This document shows, one piece after another, positions 1 through 6,237 of a DNA stretch of 38,019 bases (positions are counted from its first letter, which is position 1; each line of letters opens with the position of its first letter). Both the position numbers and the translations under genes were made by a program. The DNA lies in the IMG/VR virus record IMGVR_UViG_3300020020_000101, positions 1 to 38,019 of that record. One strand, 5' to 3'. This stretch comes from a virus. The notes beneath the pieces were generated by a model. The model did not search any database. It saw nothing but the letters and a program-made list of their open reading frames with translations, and was not told the origin of the DNA.

Positions 1-1
1 A

Positions 2-334
2 CCCCCTCCCCCCACGACAGCGAAGCCTCGACCTGTCCGCCCCACAACGACGACCCAACGTGCCTCCCGAAGTGCGGGAGCTGGTGGATCTGACCGCACT
101 TGGACCGCCCTTGCCGCCTGCGAAAGCGGGGGCAATCCGAACTCTGTTTCGGACAGTAACCCGACGTACTACGGGGCCTTCCAATTCTCCTTGGCTACAT
201 GGCATTCCGTCGGAGGCACTGGTAACCCAACCGACCACTCGTACGAGGTTCAGCTGGCTATGGCGAAGAAACTCCAAGCCAGAAGCGGGTGGTCCCAGTG
301 GCCCAAGTGCGCCAAGCGACTAGGACTCATCTGA
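2..334 (+). CDS. Rpf-like / transglycosylase-like domain protein, C-terminal part (5' end outside window)
   Basis: The frame is open from the left edge to TGA at 332-334, so the start lies outside the window. The visible part begins with a Pro/Thr-rich linker, followed by a domain with WTALAACESGGNPNS, then YYGAFQFSLATWHSVGG and a closing Trp/Cys segment. This matches the resuscitation-promoting factor or transglycosylase-like fold (WxxLAxCESGGNW, then YGGLQFSxxTW), including the catalytic Glu of CESGG and the paired Cys. Such domains cleave peptidoglycan glycan strands. Role here is inferred: wall degradation at entry or lysis, perhaps as a virion-associated or accessory lysin. It lies on the + strand, away from the amidase at 22565-23395, so it would be expressed separately from the late operon. 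Domain identity is fairly sure; biological role is not. Confidence 0.8.
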   Translation, partial: PPPPTTAKPRPVRPTTTTQRASRSAGAGGSDRTWTALAACESGGNPNSVSDSNPTYYGAFQFSLATWHSVGGTGNPTDHSYEVQLAMAKKLQARSGWSQWPKCAKRLGLI

Positions 335-352
335 GTCCCCAGAACAGGAAGG

Positions 353-381
353 TTTACTAAGAACGAACCCGGCGATAAAAT
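353..381 (+). promoter_or_regulatory. Putative sigma70-type promoter
   Basis: TTTACT (353-358), a 17-bp spacer and TAAAAT (376-381). It sits between the Rpf-like gene and the small gene at 423, with a predicted start near 388. The -10 match is good and the -35 is 4 of 6. Confidence 0.55.
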
Positions 382-422
382 ACCTGCATAGGCAATACGT
401 CAGATGAACAATTCGAGAAAGG

Positions 423-662
423 GTGGAAAAAATTGTGGAGGATGTCAAGACAGGTCTCAAGCAACACGACTGGAGACAGTGGACCATGATGCCAGTCGTG
501 AGCATGGGCATTCTGGACTCCGAGGGAGCACCTTCCGTCATGCAGCGGCCCGGCGCCGACCCAGTCACCAAGATCTTCTGCATGGTGTGCAACACAGGCC
601 TCAACCCCGAAACTGCCCAGACAGCATGCCCCGGCGAGGATGATGACGATGTGCCTACCTGA
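423..662 (+). CDS. Hypothetical protein, 79 aa
   Basis: Not recognised. GTG start at 423 is preceded directly by a GAGAAAGG purine tract; a second in-frame GTG at 435 is better spaced from it. The frame is closed upstream by TGA at 405-407. The protein has a CxxC pair (CMVCNTG, about residues 53-56) and ends in an acidic run (GEDDDDVPT). It is the first gene behind the promoter at 353 and overlaps the next gene by a few codons. A competing frame at 404-643 is Arg/His-rich and looks like a shadow of this one. Confidence 0.55.
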   Translation: MEKIVEDVKTGLKQHDWRQWTMMPVVSMGILDSEGAPSVMQRPGADPVTKIFCMVCNTGLNPETAQTACPGEDDDDVPT

Positions 663-876
663 GGACACGATCTGCCGGTTGGCAGAGCATCTGGAGAAGT
701 GCGGCACGGTGATTCTGATGCACAATCCCAGCGGCACTTTCTCAGTGGGCTCAGAATGGGGTGAAGAGGCCCCTGGCTCACCCATGGCAGGAGGTGCCGC
801 TTACGGCATCAACGAAGACCTCAACGAGGCACTTAAGCAGATGTTGGACCATCATGGTCCGAAGTCGTTGACTTAG
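649..876 (+). CDS. Hypothetical protein, about 75 aa
   Basis: Not recognised. Three in-frame ATGs occur at 640, 643 and 649. The last is chosen because the GCGAGG tract at 634-639 lies 9 bases before it. The protein starts MCLPEDTICRLAEHL and ends NEALKQMLDHHGPKSLT, with predicted helices at both ends and a Gly-rich middle. It overlaps the preceding gene and shares its transcript. The stop at 874-876 lies inside the next promoter (868-896), so a new transcription unit starts immediately after it. Confidence 0.55.
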   Translation: MCLPEDTICRLAEHLEKCGTVILMHNPSGTFSVGSEWGEEAPGSPMAGGAAYGINEDLNEALKQMLDHHGPKSLT

Positions 877-896
877 TCAACACCATCGCATATGAT
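868..896 (+). promoter_or_regulatory. Strong putative sigma70-type promoter
   Basis: TTGACT (868-873), a 17-bp spacer and TATGAT (891-896). The predicted start is near 902-903. Just downstream, at 901-918, lies GCATGCGATGCGATGC, which contains the 8-bp palindrome CGCATGCG and may be an operator in the initially transcribed region. It would drive the small-gene operon 944-3393. Confidence 0.75.
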
Positions 897-943
897 CTAC
901 GCATGCGATGCGATGCATCACCGATGCCCAGAGGGGAGAACTG

Positions 944-1126
944 ATGGGGCTTAACCCTGAGAGCCGAGAGGTCAAGGACAAGGCGATCAACAACGTTGGC
1001 TTGCCCAGTCGCAACAGGTACAACATCTTCGTCAGCAACGCTGTCGACGAGCTCAAGATCGGCGGTAACGTAGCCAAGGCGCAGGTCTGGGCGACGCTCG
1101 CCCAAGCAGAAGCGGAGGCAATGTGA
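944..1126 (+). CDS. Hypothetical protein, 60 aa
   Basis: Not recognised. ATG at 944 is chosen because AGGGGAGAA lies at the right distance; an in-frame ATG at 908 would be almost leaderless on the transcript from 868. A 13-codon reading frame starting at ATG 903 ends in TGA at 942-944, overlapping this start as TGATG, so it could act as a leader peptide. The protein is a compact basic-acidic mix (MGLNPESREVKDKAINNVGL) ending in an Ala/Glu-rich helix. It is the first main gene of a translationally coupled operon. Confidence 0.6.
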   Translation: MGLNPESREVKDKAINNVGLPSRNRYNIFVSNAVDELKIGGNVAKAQVWATLAQAEAEAM

Positions 1127-1461
1127 TGGAGATCGACTTCTCCACTCAGATCAACGATGTCATCCTGGCAATCCAGGACGGCAAGCTTGACGAGTTCTTG
1201 GGAGAGCTCAACGGGGAGATCTACTCCCGCATGACGGTTCTTCAGAGTCGCAAGGCTCGAGAGACCAGGCAACAGCTCGAAGTCGGGACGAAGGTGCGGC
1301 TTGGCAACCGCATGAAGCCCCAGTACCTCAGCAATCGGGCAGGTGAAGTGGTCGAGTTCAAGAACTCCCGCATCCTGGTCAAGCTCGACTGCGGGCCCAT
1401 CGGGAAGTTCCGTACGGGGCGGGTGCTCTGCCCCCTGACCGCTCTGGAGGTCATCCAGTGA
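1126..1461 (+). CDS. KOW/SH3-like small protein, 111 aa
   Basis: Start ATG at 1126 overlaps the previous stop (TGATGG), with GGAGG 7 bases upstream. The N-terminal half is helical (STQINDVILAIQDGKLDEFL). The C-terminal half is a predicted beta-barrel with VGTKVRLGNRMKPQYLSNRAGEVVEF and a closing VKLDCGPIGKFRTGRV strand pair, as in KOW-like nucleic-acid-binding barrels found in many small phage proteins. The exact function is unknown. It is followed by a GTGA-coupled gene. Domain type is a pattern judgement from strand and glycine spacing, without a database match. Confidence 0.6.
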   Translation: MEIDFSTQINDVILAIQDGKLDEFLGELNGEIYSRMTVLQSRKARETRQQLEVGTKVRLGNRMKPQYLSNRAGEVVEFKNSRILVKLDCGPIGKFRTGRVLCPLTALEVIQ

Positions 1462-1661
1462 AGTCCACCAAGGTCGGCAAGAAGTCGACCGTCGTGACCA
1501 ACACCAAGATCGAGAAGCAGCGCCTAGCACAAGGCCTCTGCCTCACCTGCGGTCTCGTGCTCGATCACCCCAGCGCCAAGGAGGTGCACGACGGCGTGAC
1601 CATCCTGCCCTTCGAGGGCAAGTGCGCCAAGCACCGCACCGACCTGAGACGAGCACCATGA
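1458..1661 (+). CDS. Small Cys/His (zinc-ribbon-like) protein, 67 aa
   Basis: GTG start overlaps the previous stop as GTGA. The basic N-terminus (MKSTKVGKKSTVV) is followed by CLTCG and later CAKHRTDLR, giving a CxxC...CxxH set that could bind one zinc. Function is not recognised. Similar tiny CxxC proteins recur in this region (2475, 4556, 8726, 14550), suggesting a phage repertoire of small host-takeover or nucleic-acid-binding factors; that is inference. Confidence 0.6.
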   Translation: MKSTKVGKKSTVVTNTKIEKQRLAQGLCLTCGLVLDHPSAKEVHDGVTILPFEGKCAKHRTDLRRAP

Positions 1662-2293
1662 TGGAGCTCCCTCCCATCCCTCCTCCCACACTGATCAAGT
1701 GCAGCAGGTGTGGGCTTACGGGAGAACCTCGCTTGTTCGAGATGCCCTTTCCCAACGAAGGGGGCTACACCTGCTCAGGTCGTTACGCCAGGGGCACCAT
1801 GAGCTGTCGCATGGACGAATCAGGGCTCGACATGTTCTGGGACGGTGATACCTTGCACCGATGGCGGCAAGAGGTTATTGACTTGGTCACTGCCCAGGCG
1901 CATGATGCGAGCATGAATGATTCAGCGACCGATGCCCAAGCGCTTAGGACGATCCCTGAGCGCATCCCCGTCAATGAGATTCGAGCTGCCCGAGCTGAGG
2001 TGAAGACGAGCCCCGACGCCATCGAGTTGGCTGAGGGCATCGCCGAGCAAGTCAAGGCACTCATCTTCCCCACACACAACGACGCGCTCGAGGACTGGAT
2101 GATGGAGGCCATCGTCGACGAGTTCCCCACGTTCAGGGAGCACCACATGAGCCCCGACGCGGATCCGAACGACGACGCCTTCGAGAAGCTCGAGGCCCAT
2201 GCCTACGACACGATGGCCAGCATCTTCCTCCAGGAGCTGCTGCGCCCCCTACTCACGCGCCTGCTCAATACAGGCGACTGGAAGGAGAACTGA
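1658..2293 (+). CDS. Hypothetical protein with N-terminal zinc ribbon, 211 aa
   Basis: ATG at 1658 overlaps the previous stop as ATGA. The N-terminus has a Pro-rich lead (MMELPPIPPPTLIK), then CSRCG, and further Cys at YTCSGRY and MSCRMDE, consistent with a four-Cys zinc site. The rest is strongly helical and acidic, with DALEDWMMEAIVDEFPTF and the C-terminal MASIFLQELLRPLLTRLL. No enzyme motif was recognised. It lies mid-operon and is coupled to the next gene by TGATG. Confidence 0.65.
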   Translation: MMELPPIPPPTLIKCSRCGLTGEPRLFEMPFPNEGGYTCSGRYARGTMSCRMDESGLDMFWDGDTLHRWRQEVIDLVTAQAHDASMNDSATDAQALRTIPERIPVNEIRAARAEVKTSPDAIELAEGIAEQVKALIFPTHNDALEDWMMEAIVDEFPTFREHHMSPDADPNDDAFEKLEAHAYDTMASIFLQELLRPLLTRLLNTGDWKEN

Positions 2294-2475
2294 TGCCCGA
2301 GACATCCCGACAGAAGATCAATCGGCTCACAGCTGAGATGGAGGAGATCCCCTCTGTCGACCATGAGCACGAGATCGACCGACTCATCCTCGAATGTGAG
2401 GGTGGGTCTCGCAAACTCATGCACAAAGAGCGCAAACGTCTCGCTGACGTGCTCACCGACCCAAGGAGGGGCTGA
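2293..2475 (+). CDS. Hypothetical protein, 60 aa
   Basis: Not recognised. ATG at 2293 overlaps the preceding TGA (TGATG), with AAGGAG upstream. The short charged helical protein starts MPETSRQKINRLTAEMEEI and has a basic C-terminal part (KLMHKERKRLADVL). Position, coupling on both sides and codon pattern support a real gene. Confidence 0.6.
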   Translation: MPETSRQKINRLTAEMEEIPSVDHEHEIDRLILECEGGSRKLMHKERKRLADVLTDPRRG

Positions 2476-2999
2476 TGCCCGCAAGACTCACCGCTCGGTG
2501 CGAGCAGTGTGATGTCAAGATCGAGTTCGACGATGACACCACCTCCTGGCTCCACCTCTTCCCCTCAGCCGGCTGCACCCATGCCTGGCCCCAGGGTGTG
2601 GAGCATCCCCTAGAGGACGAGTTCTTCGAGCGAGCGGATTTTGTTCGGATGATGCGGGGGGGTCGGGTATCAGCGACTCACCCCGCCCGCTCCAGCGAAG
2701 TTCGACGCACCCAGCACGACATCGCCCGACTGGAGCGACGGCTGGAGCTGCTCAAGACCTTCCCCGAAGATGACCCGTTCGACGACGGGGATGTCATCCA
2801 GTTCACCCGGCGCCTTGGGAACACCAACTACTCCTACGTAGGTCTCCGGCACAACAGCCGGTGGTACCTCACAGGCAAGCTCAACAAGACGCCCAAGAGC
2901 TGGGGCGATCTGGTCAAGATGCTCACCGACGGTAACCTCGTGAGCAAGGTCTGGTTCGTCTACCAGTGGGAAGAGATGGTCGTGGGGGAGAACGTCTGA
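2475..2999 (+). CDS. Hypothetical protein with N-terminal CxxC and C-terminal alpha/beta domain, 174 aa
   Basis: ATG at 2475 overlaps the previous stop (TGATG), preceded by AAGGAGGGG. The N-terminus has CEQCDVKIEF and later GCTHAW, a plausible zinc site. A helical stretch follows (RRTQHDIARLERRLELLKTF). The C-terminal part (DGDVIQFTRRLGNTNYSYVG through SWGDLVKMLTDG and KVWFVYQWEEM) resembles small domains widespread in actinophage early genes, where function is unknown. It is TGATG-coupled to the next gene. Confidence 0.65.
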   Translation: MPARLTARCEQCDVKIEFDDDTTSWLHLFPSAGCTHAWPQGVEHPLEDEFFERADFVRMMRGGRVSATHPARSSEVRRTQHDIARLERRLELLKTFPEDDPFDDGDVIQFTRRLGNTNYSYVGLRHNSRWYLTGKLNKTPKSWGDLVKMLTDGNLVSKVWFVYQWEEMVVGENV

Positions 3000-3199
3000 T
3001 GTGGAAGCTCACCTGGTACAGCTACCAGGTTAAGAAGACCAGCGAGTTCCCCACCAAGAACGCAGCGCTGTTCTTCGCTGCCAATGGAGAAGCCGACGGC
3101 CACATGTGGGCCGACGACCTCACTACTCCAGAAGGTCTACTCATCCAAGACGAAAAGTTCCGAAAGTTGCTTCGCCAATACCGAGGAGATGAAGAGTAA
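2999..3199 (+). CDS. Hypothetical protein, 66 aa
   Basis: Not recognised. ATG at 2999 overlaps the previous TGA. The protein begins MWKLTWYSYQVKKTSEFPTK and contains several aromatic residues, then GLLIQDEKFRKLLRQYRGD. It has no transmembrane segment or Cys pair. It overlaps the next start as TAATG. Confidence 0.55.
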   Translation: MWKLTWYSYQVKKTSEFPTKNAALFFAANGEADGHMWADDLTTPEGLLIQDEKFRKLLRQYRGDEE

Positions 3200-3393
3200 T
3201 GGAAGTCACTCTGCAGTTCGGCAACGCCGTGCTTACGATCAAGCCCAAGACCCAGGGCGACGGGCATGCCAAGCGCCTAACCTTCACTGTGACTGAGCTC
3301 CCGATGGGCAGTCAACCCAGCCAACGGATCGAGTTCGACGCAACCATGAAGGATGTGGAACAGATCACCAGAGCTCTCGACATCTTCACCTAG
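3199..3393 (+). CDS. Hypothetical protein, 64 aa
   Basis: Not recognised. ATG at 3199 overlaps the previous stop (TAATG). The sequence alternates hydrophobic residues in a beta-rich pattern (VTLQFGNAVLTIKPK, KRLTFTVTEL) and ends in a short helix (VEQITRALDIFT). It is the last gene of the operon from the promoter at 868 and is followed by two hairpins, the second being a good intrinsic terminator. Confidence 0.55.
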   Translation: MEVTLQFGNAVLTIKPKTQGDGHAKRLTFTVTELPMGSQPSQRIEFDATMKDVEQITRALDIFT

Positions 3394-3395
3394 AT

Positions 3396-3443
3396 CTCCG
3401 ACGGGCATCGGAGCGAGCAGGGTCCGCCTCGGCGGGCCTTGTT
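3396..3443 (+). terminator. Tandem hairpins with intrinsic terminator
   Basis: The first hairpin is CTCCGA/TCGGAG at 3396-3413. The second is GGTCCGCC/GGCGGGCC at 3421-3438 (one G-T pair) followed by TTGTT. They lie directly after the gene ending at 3393 and before the next promoter. Confidence 0.65.
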
Positions 3444-3451
3444 CGTGGATA

Positions 3452-3480
3452 TTGACAGAGATTGATCCCGGATATAAGAT
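3452..3480 (+). promoter_or_regulatory. Strong putative promoter giving a leaderless transcript
   Basis: TTGACA (3452-3457), a 17-bp spacer and TAAGAT (3475-3480). The predicted start, 6-7 bases downstream, coincides with ATG 3487 of the next gene, so the mRNA would have no 5' leader. Confidence 0.75.
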
Positions 3481-3486
3481 AACTGC

Positions 3487-3750
3487 ATGATGACGAGGAT
3501 AACGACGAGGTCGGGTGCGAGGTATGACATCGACACCGAGACTCTGGAGGTCGTGCGCCTGGCAGAGCATCCTGTCGTGGATGCCGTTGACGACGTTACG
3601 CCCGTGCCCGCACCCTGCAGCATGAAAGGCAAGCTCATCAACGACCTGGGTTGGATGCGGGTCGCTGAGCACGTGGTCTTCCGCTGCGCCTGCTGCGGCA
3701 TCACGGTCAAGTCGACTCGGATTGAGGAGGAGGTCACAGTTGACGGGTGA
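3487..3750 (+). CDS. Hypothetical protein, 87 aa, probably leaderless
   Basis: Not recognised. ATG at 3487 lies at the predicted transcription start of the promoter at 3452 and has no ribosome-binding site in front of it, as expected for a leaderless mRNA, which actinobacteria translate well. The protein contains ARYDIDTETLEVVRL near the N-terminus and a Cys cluster near the C-terminus (HVVFRCACCGITVKSTRIEE), which may bind metal. The stop overlaps the TTG start of the next gene. Confidence 0.6.
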   Translation: MMTRITTRSGARYDIDTETLEVVRLAEHPVVDAVDDVTPVPAPCSMKGKLINDLGWMRVAEHVVFRCACCGITVKSTRIEEEVTVDG

Positions 3751-3925
3751 CGAAGAAGAGAAGATCATGGAAGCGCTTGGTCATCTGCTGAACTTAGAGA
3801 CCAGGCTCAAGGATCTCTGGGACGACAAGGAGGTGGTGCAGGTTGTGGGCATGACCGACATCCAACACTGCACCCTCCACATCCACTTCATCCGATCTGC
3901 GCTTGAGAACGTGCTCGACCCATGA
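3740..3925 (+). CDS. Hypothetical helical protein, 61 aa
   Basis: Not recognised. TTG at 3740 is chosen because GAGGAGGAGG ends 6 bases upstream; no ATG or GTG is as well placed. The protein is helical and acidic (LTGDEEEKIMEALGHLLNL) and ends in HLHIHFIRSALENVLDP-like text with several His residues. It overlaps its upstream neighbour by 11 bases and the downstream one as ATGA. Confidence 0.55.
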   Translation: MTGDEEEKIMEALGHLLNLETRLKDLWDDKEVVQVVGMTDIQHCTLHIHFIRSALENVLDP

Positions 3926-4341
3926 CAGCCGTCAGCCCTGCTTGGTCAGAGGTCGAGGTTGGCCAGAGAGTTCGCTGGGTCACGCCGGTGTTCGTTAAGT
4001 ACGGCAAGATCGTGACCAAGCGCAAGCGATCGCTGCGGGTCCAGTTTGACGGCGAGTCCCGCACGACCGTGATCCCCGACGCCCTGTGGTATTACTGCCA
4101 GCACAAGGTAGGCGACAAGGAGAACGGCTTGGCTGTGTGGGAAGGCGAGGCGAAGCCCACTACCCCCACACCCAACGCGCACGATCGCTACATCACTGCC
4201 GCCCAGGCTGCAGCTTCCCACGGCGTTGAGGCCAAAGACCTCCGCCGCTGGCTGCGCTCAGGCAAGGTGCACGGCTACCAGCAGCAGGGCTTATGGATGG
4301 TCGACGAGCAGTCGCTAAGCCGATACATGGCTGACCGGTGA
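3922..4341 (+). CDS. Two-domain SH3-like plus excisionase-type helix-turn-helix protein, 139 aa
   Basis: ATG at 3922 overlaps the previous stop (ATGA). Residues about 10-55 form a beta-barrel-like segment (VGQRVRWVTPVFVKYGKIVT, then RSLRVQFDGESRTTVIP). Residues about 88-139 look like a MerR/excisionase-type winged helix: YITAAQAAASHGVEAKDLRR, then WLRSGKVHG and MVDEQSLSRYM. That domain binds DNA in phage Xis proteins and small regulators, so a regulatory role is plausible, but no target is known. No integrase is seen in the window, so the excisionase function itself is not claimed. Confidence 0.65.
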   Translation: MTAVSPAWSEVEVGQRVRWVTPVFVKYGKIVTKRKRSLRVQFDGESRTTVIPDALWYYCQHKVGDKENGLAVWEGEAKPTTPTPNAHDRYITAAQAAASHGVEAKDLRRWLRSGKVHGYQQQGLWMVDEQSLSRYMADR

Positions 4342-4559
4342 GTTACCCCCCTACTCCTCACTTTGGCAAGGCACCTGTCTCAACTAAGAGGTACTTCAAA
4401 ACCAAGCGTGAGATGGATGCTCGGCCACGTTACGAGATTGAGACATACCAGTATCACAATGGTCAACGGTGGATGACTTACTGGTCATGCCCCACAGCTC
4501 AACTCCACGAACTGTTGAGAGTGAAGGCTGTGCTCGAGTCTTTAGAGTGGAAGCTGTGA
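4338..4559 (+). CDS. Hypothetical protein, 73 aa
   Basis: Not recognised. GTG start overlaps the previous stop (GTGA). The protein is rich in aromatic residues (YEIETYQYHNGQRWMTYWSC) and ends in a helix (LLRVKAVLESLEWKL). Coupling on both sides supports it as a real gene. Confidence 0.55.
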   Translation: MSYPPTPHFGKAPVSTKRYFKTKREMDARPRYEIETYQYHNGQRWMTYWSCPTAQLHELLRVKAVLESLEWKL

Positions 4560-5302
4560 CCGAGGCTTACGAGATCCGGCCCAAGAAGTTCCGTCGGCGT
4601 AAGAAGGCGGAGGGCGATGACATCATGGATCTGCTCGCCCCCGAAAAGCCTACGCTTGCGCTCGGCAAGGACAAAGGCTTGCGTTGTCGTGAGTGTGGCA
4701 AGTGGAAGCAGTGGAAGATCCTCTGGACCGCGTACGAACGCAGGTCCGGCGACCTCATGCGCCTCTGGATATGCCCAGACTGCAGCGGCGTATTGCGCAC
4801 CGACAACATGACCGGGTACGAGGCCCATCTAGAGTGGCAGGAGAAGATGAACGGACCAAACGGCAAGCGTATTCTCATCTGTGGTGACCGGAACTGGACT
4901 GACGTTAAGGCCATCAGCAAGGTGCTTAAGGGCTTTGATCCCCACACCACCGTGCTGATCTGCGGCATGGCAAGGGGAGCAGACATCATTGCTTATCAGC
5001 TGGCAAAGCGGATGGGTATGCACGTCATGGAATTCCCTGCAGAGTGGAAGAAGCACGAACGCAGTGGCCCTTCATACGCTCGTTGCAGCTGCCCAGAAGG
5101 AGCTGACTATTGCCCAGTAGCGGGCCCTCGGCGTAATCGTCAGATGCTCAAGGAGGGTAGGCCTGAGCTTGTCATCGCTTTCCACGATGATCTCTATGGT
5201 AAGACTGAGCGGGGTCGAATTAGGGGCACCTACGACATGGTGAAGATTGCCAAGGCCAAGGGAGTAAAGGTGCGCTTGGCACGACACAAGGTCCAAAGGT
5301 AG
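4556..5302 (+). CDS. Zinc-ribbon plus SLOG (YspA/DUF2493-like) protein, 248 aa
   Basis: GTG at 4556 overlaps the previous stop (GTGA). The basic N-terminus (PKKFRRRKKAE) is followed by a zinc ribbon with CRECGKWK and, about 30 residues on, ICPDCSGVL. The C-terminal domain begins KRILICGDRNWTDVKAISKV and continues LICGMARGADIIAYQLAKR, then AGPRRNRQML and PELVIAFHDD. This is the classic DUF2493/SLOG Rossmann-like fold (G-x-R-x-W, G-x-ARGAD, G-x-x-RN), related to nucleotide or nucleotide-derivative sensors such as DprA, LOG and YspA. Ligand and role in phage are unknown; roles in nucleotide binding or in sensing host defence signals are possible. It ends its operon. Confidence 0.8.
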   Translation: MTEAYEIRPKKFRRRKKAEGDDIMDLLAPEKPTLALGKDKGLRCRECGKWKQWKILWTAYERRSGDLMRLWICPDCSGVLRTDNMTGYEAHLEWQEKMNGPNGKRILICGDRNWTDVKAISKVLKGFDPHTTVLICGMARGADIIAYQLAKRMGMHVMEFPAEWKKHERSGPSYARCSCPEGADYCPVAGPRRNRQMLKEGRPELVIAFHDDLYGKTERGRIRGTYDMVKIAKAKGVKVRLARHKVQR

Positions 5303-5311
5303 TAACCCCTA

Positions 5312-5340
5312 TTGACAGCATGAAAACCCTCAGATATGAT
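5312..5340 (+). promoter_or_regulatory. Strong putative sigma70-type promoter
   Basis: TTGACA (5312-5317), a 17-bp spacer and TATGAT (5335-5340). The predicted start is near 5346-5347, next to an in-frame ATG at 5345; the better ribosome site belongs to ATG 5393. The start region contains CATGCATTCGATC, similar to elements at other promoters here. Confidence 0.75.
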
Positions 5341-5392
5341 GCTCATGCATTCGATCAATCGACCGATGCACGACCGAGGAAAGGGAACGCCG

Positions 5393-5767
5393 ATGCCTGC
5401 AGCACAGCAGTTGAGCGCCAAGGAAGTTGCGCTCGAGCTCAAGACCGACGCCCGTACGCTGCGCAAGTTCCTCCGGGAGATCACCCCGAAGGACGACCAG
5501 CCCGGGCAGGGGGGTCGCTGGAGCTTCACCAAGGGCGACGTCAAGAAGCTCACCAAGCAGTTCGAGACCTGGGCCGAGAAGGGTGCCAAGGCCAAGGCCG
5601 AGGCAGTCGAGGGCGCCGTCACCAAGGCCAAGAGCAAGAAGGCCAAGAAGTCCGAAGAGCCCGAGGAGATCGACAGCTTCGTCAACGAGGACGAGCCCGA
5701 CACTGACGACGACGGCAACGTGGTTGAGCTCAGTGACGAGATCGAGTTCGAAGACGAGGTCGAGTGA
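5393..5767 (+). CDS. Small DNA-binding-like protein with Lys-rich and acidic tail, 124 aa
   Basis: ATG 5393 follows GAGGAAAGGGAA at good spacing. An in-frame ATG at 5345 at the predicted transcript start could give a leaderless longer form. Residues about 7-50 look like a helix-turn-helix (SAKEVALELKTDARTLRKFL, then GGRWSFTKGDVKKLTKQF). The tail is Lys/Ala-rich, then very acidic, ending DEIEFEDEVE. The gene at 20682-21161 has the same plan, including ARTLRKFL versus MRTLLRKM and a similar acidic end, so the two are probably distant paralogues. Both have strong + strand promoters. A role as nucleoid-like or regulatory protein is inference. Confidence 0.65.
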   Translation: MPAAQQLSAKEVALELKTDARTLRKFLREITPKDDQPGQGGRWSFTKGDVKKLTKQFETWAEKGAKAKAEAVEGAVTKAKSKKAKKSEEPEEIDSFVNEDEPDTDDDGNVVELSDEIEFEDEVE

Positions 5768-6066
5768 GCCGGTTCGCCCCGGCTGAGAACCTGGGCGACA
5801 CCATGACGGTGGGCCAGCTTGCTCGCCGCCTCGACGAGCTCAACCCTGATGACCTCGTGGTCATTCGCTTCTGCTCCCTCGTCTTCACTGATGGGGAGGC
5901 AGGACAGGGTGATGTCACGCTGCATGGTGAGGATGGCCAGGCGGTCACGCTCAAGCAGTCCGATCCCCTCGACTGCGCCATCGAGATCGAGGACATCGAG
6001 CCCAAGGACGGGGTAGTCTACCTGTGCACTGGGCACGAGACGATCGACGAGCTCCTCAACAGGTAG
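5764..6066 (+). CDS. Hypothetical acidic protein, 100 aa
   Basis: GTG at 5764 overlaps the previous stop (GTGA). The segment TVGQLARRLDELNPDDLVVI is typical of a small phage family whose members start with a helix and a NPDxxV turn; their function is unknown. The remainder is beta-rich and acidic (DCAIEIEDIEPKDGVVYL). It is the last + strand gene before the non-coding region 6067-6551. Confidence 0.65.
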   Translation: MSRFAPAENLGDTMTVGQLARRLDELNPDDLVVIRFCSLVFTDGEAGQGDVTLHGEDGQAVTLKQSDPLDCAIEIEDIEPKDGVVYLCTGHETIDELLNR

Positions 6067-6154
6067 CACAGCGTAGGGTGCGCTGCCCACCCTGGCCGCC
6101 ACGATCCCGGGACCGTCGCCGCCGAACCTGCGGGAGGCAGCACCATTCTCAGTA

Positions 6155-6170
6155 CAGAGACTAGTCTCTG
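6155..6170. repeat. 16-bp perfect palindrome
   Basis: CAGAGACTAGTCTCTG reads the same on both strands. It lies alone in the non-coding region, 85 bases upstream of the terminator, and has the size of an operator. No partner copy was found. Confidence 0.5.
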
Positions 6171-6237
6171 ACAAGATCTGGGTGGGGACCCCTTCCCCTA
6201 GCGCCCTGACTCCAGCAGGTGCTGCTGACCCAGAAGT

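Noticed and set aside
404-643. Alternative + frame at 404-643
   Set aside because: Arg/His-rich composition typical of a shadow; the 423-662 frame is better balanced, though its own support is modest.
1878-1906. TTGACT-17-CATGAT inside the gene at 1658-2293
   Set aside because: Good boxes, but inside a coupled gene with no obvious need for a new transcript; could be chance.
3922-4341. Calling the HTH protein an excisionase
   Set aside because: The domain type fits, but there is no integrase or attachment site in the window, so only a DNA-binding role is suggested.
6067-6093. Short hairpin after the gene ending at 6066
   Set aside because: Competing 5-6 bp stems without T-run; the strong terminator at 6238-6276 is a better candidate.
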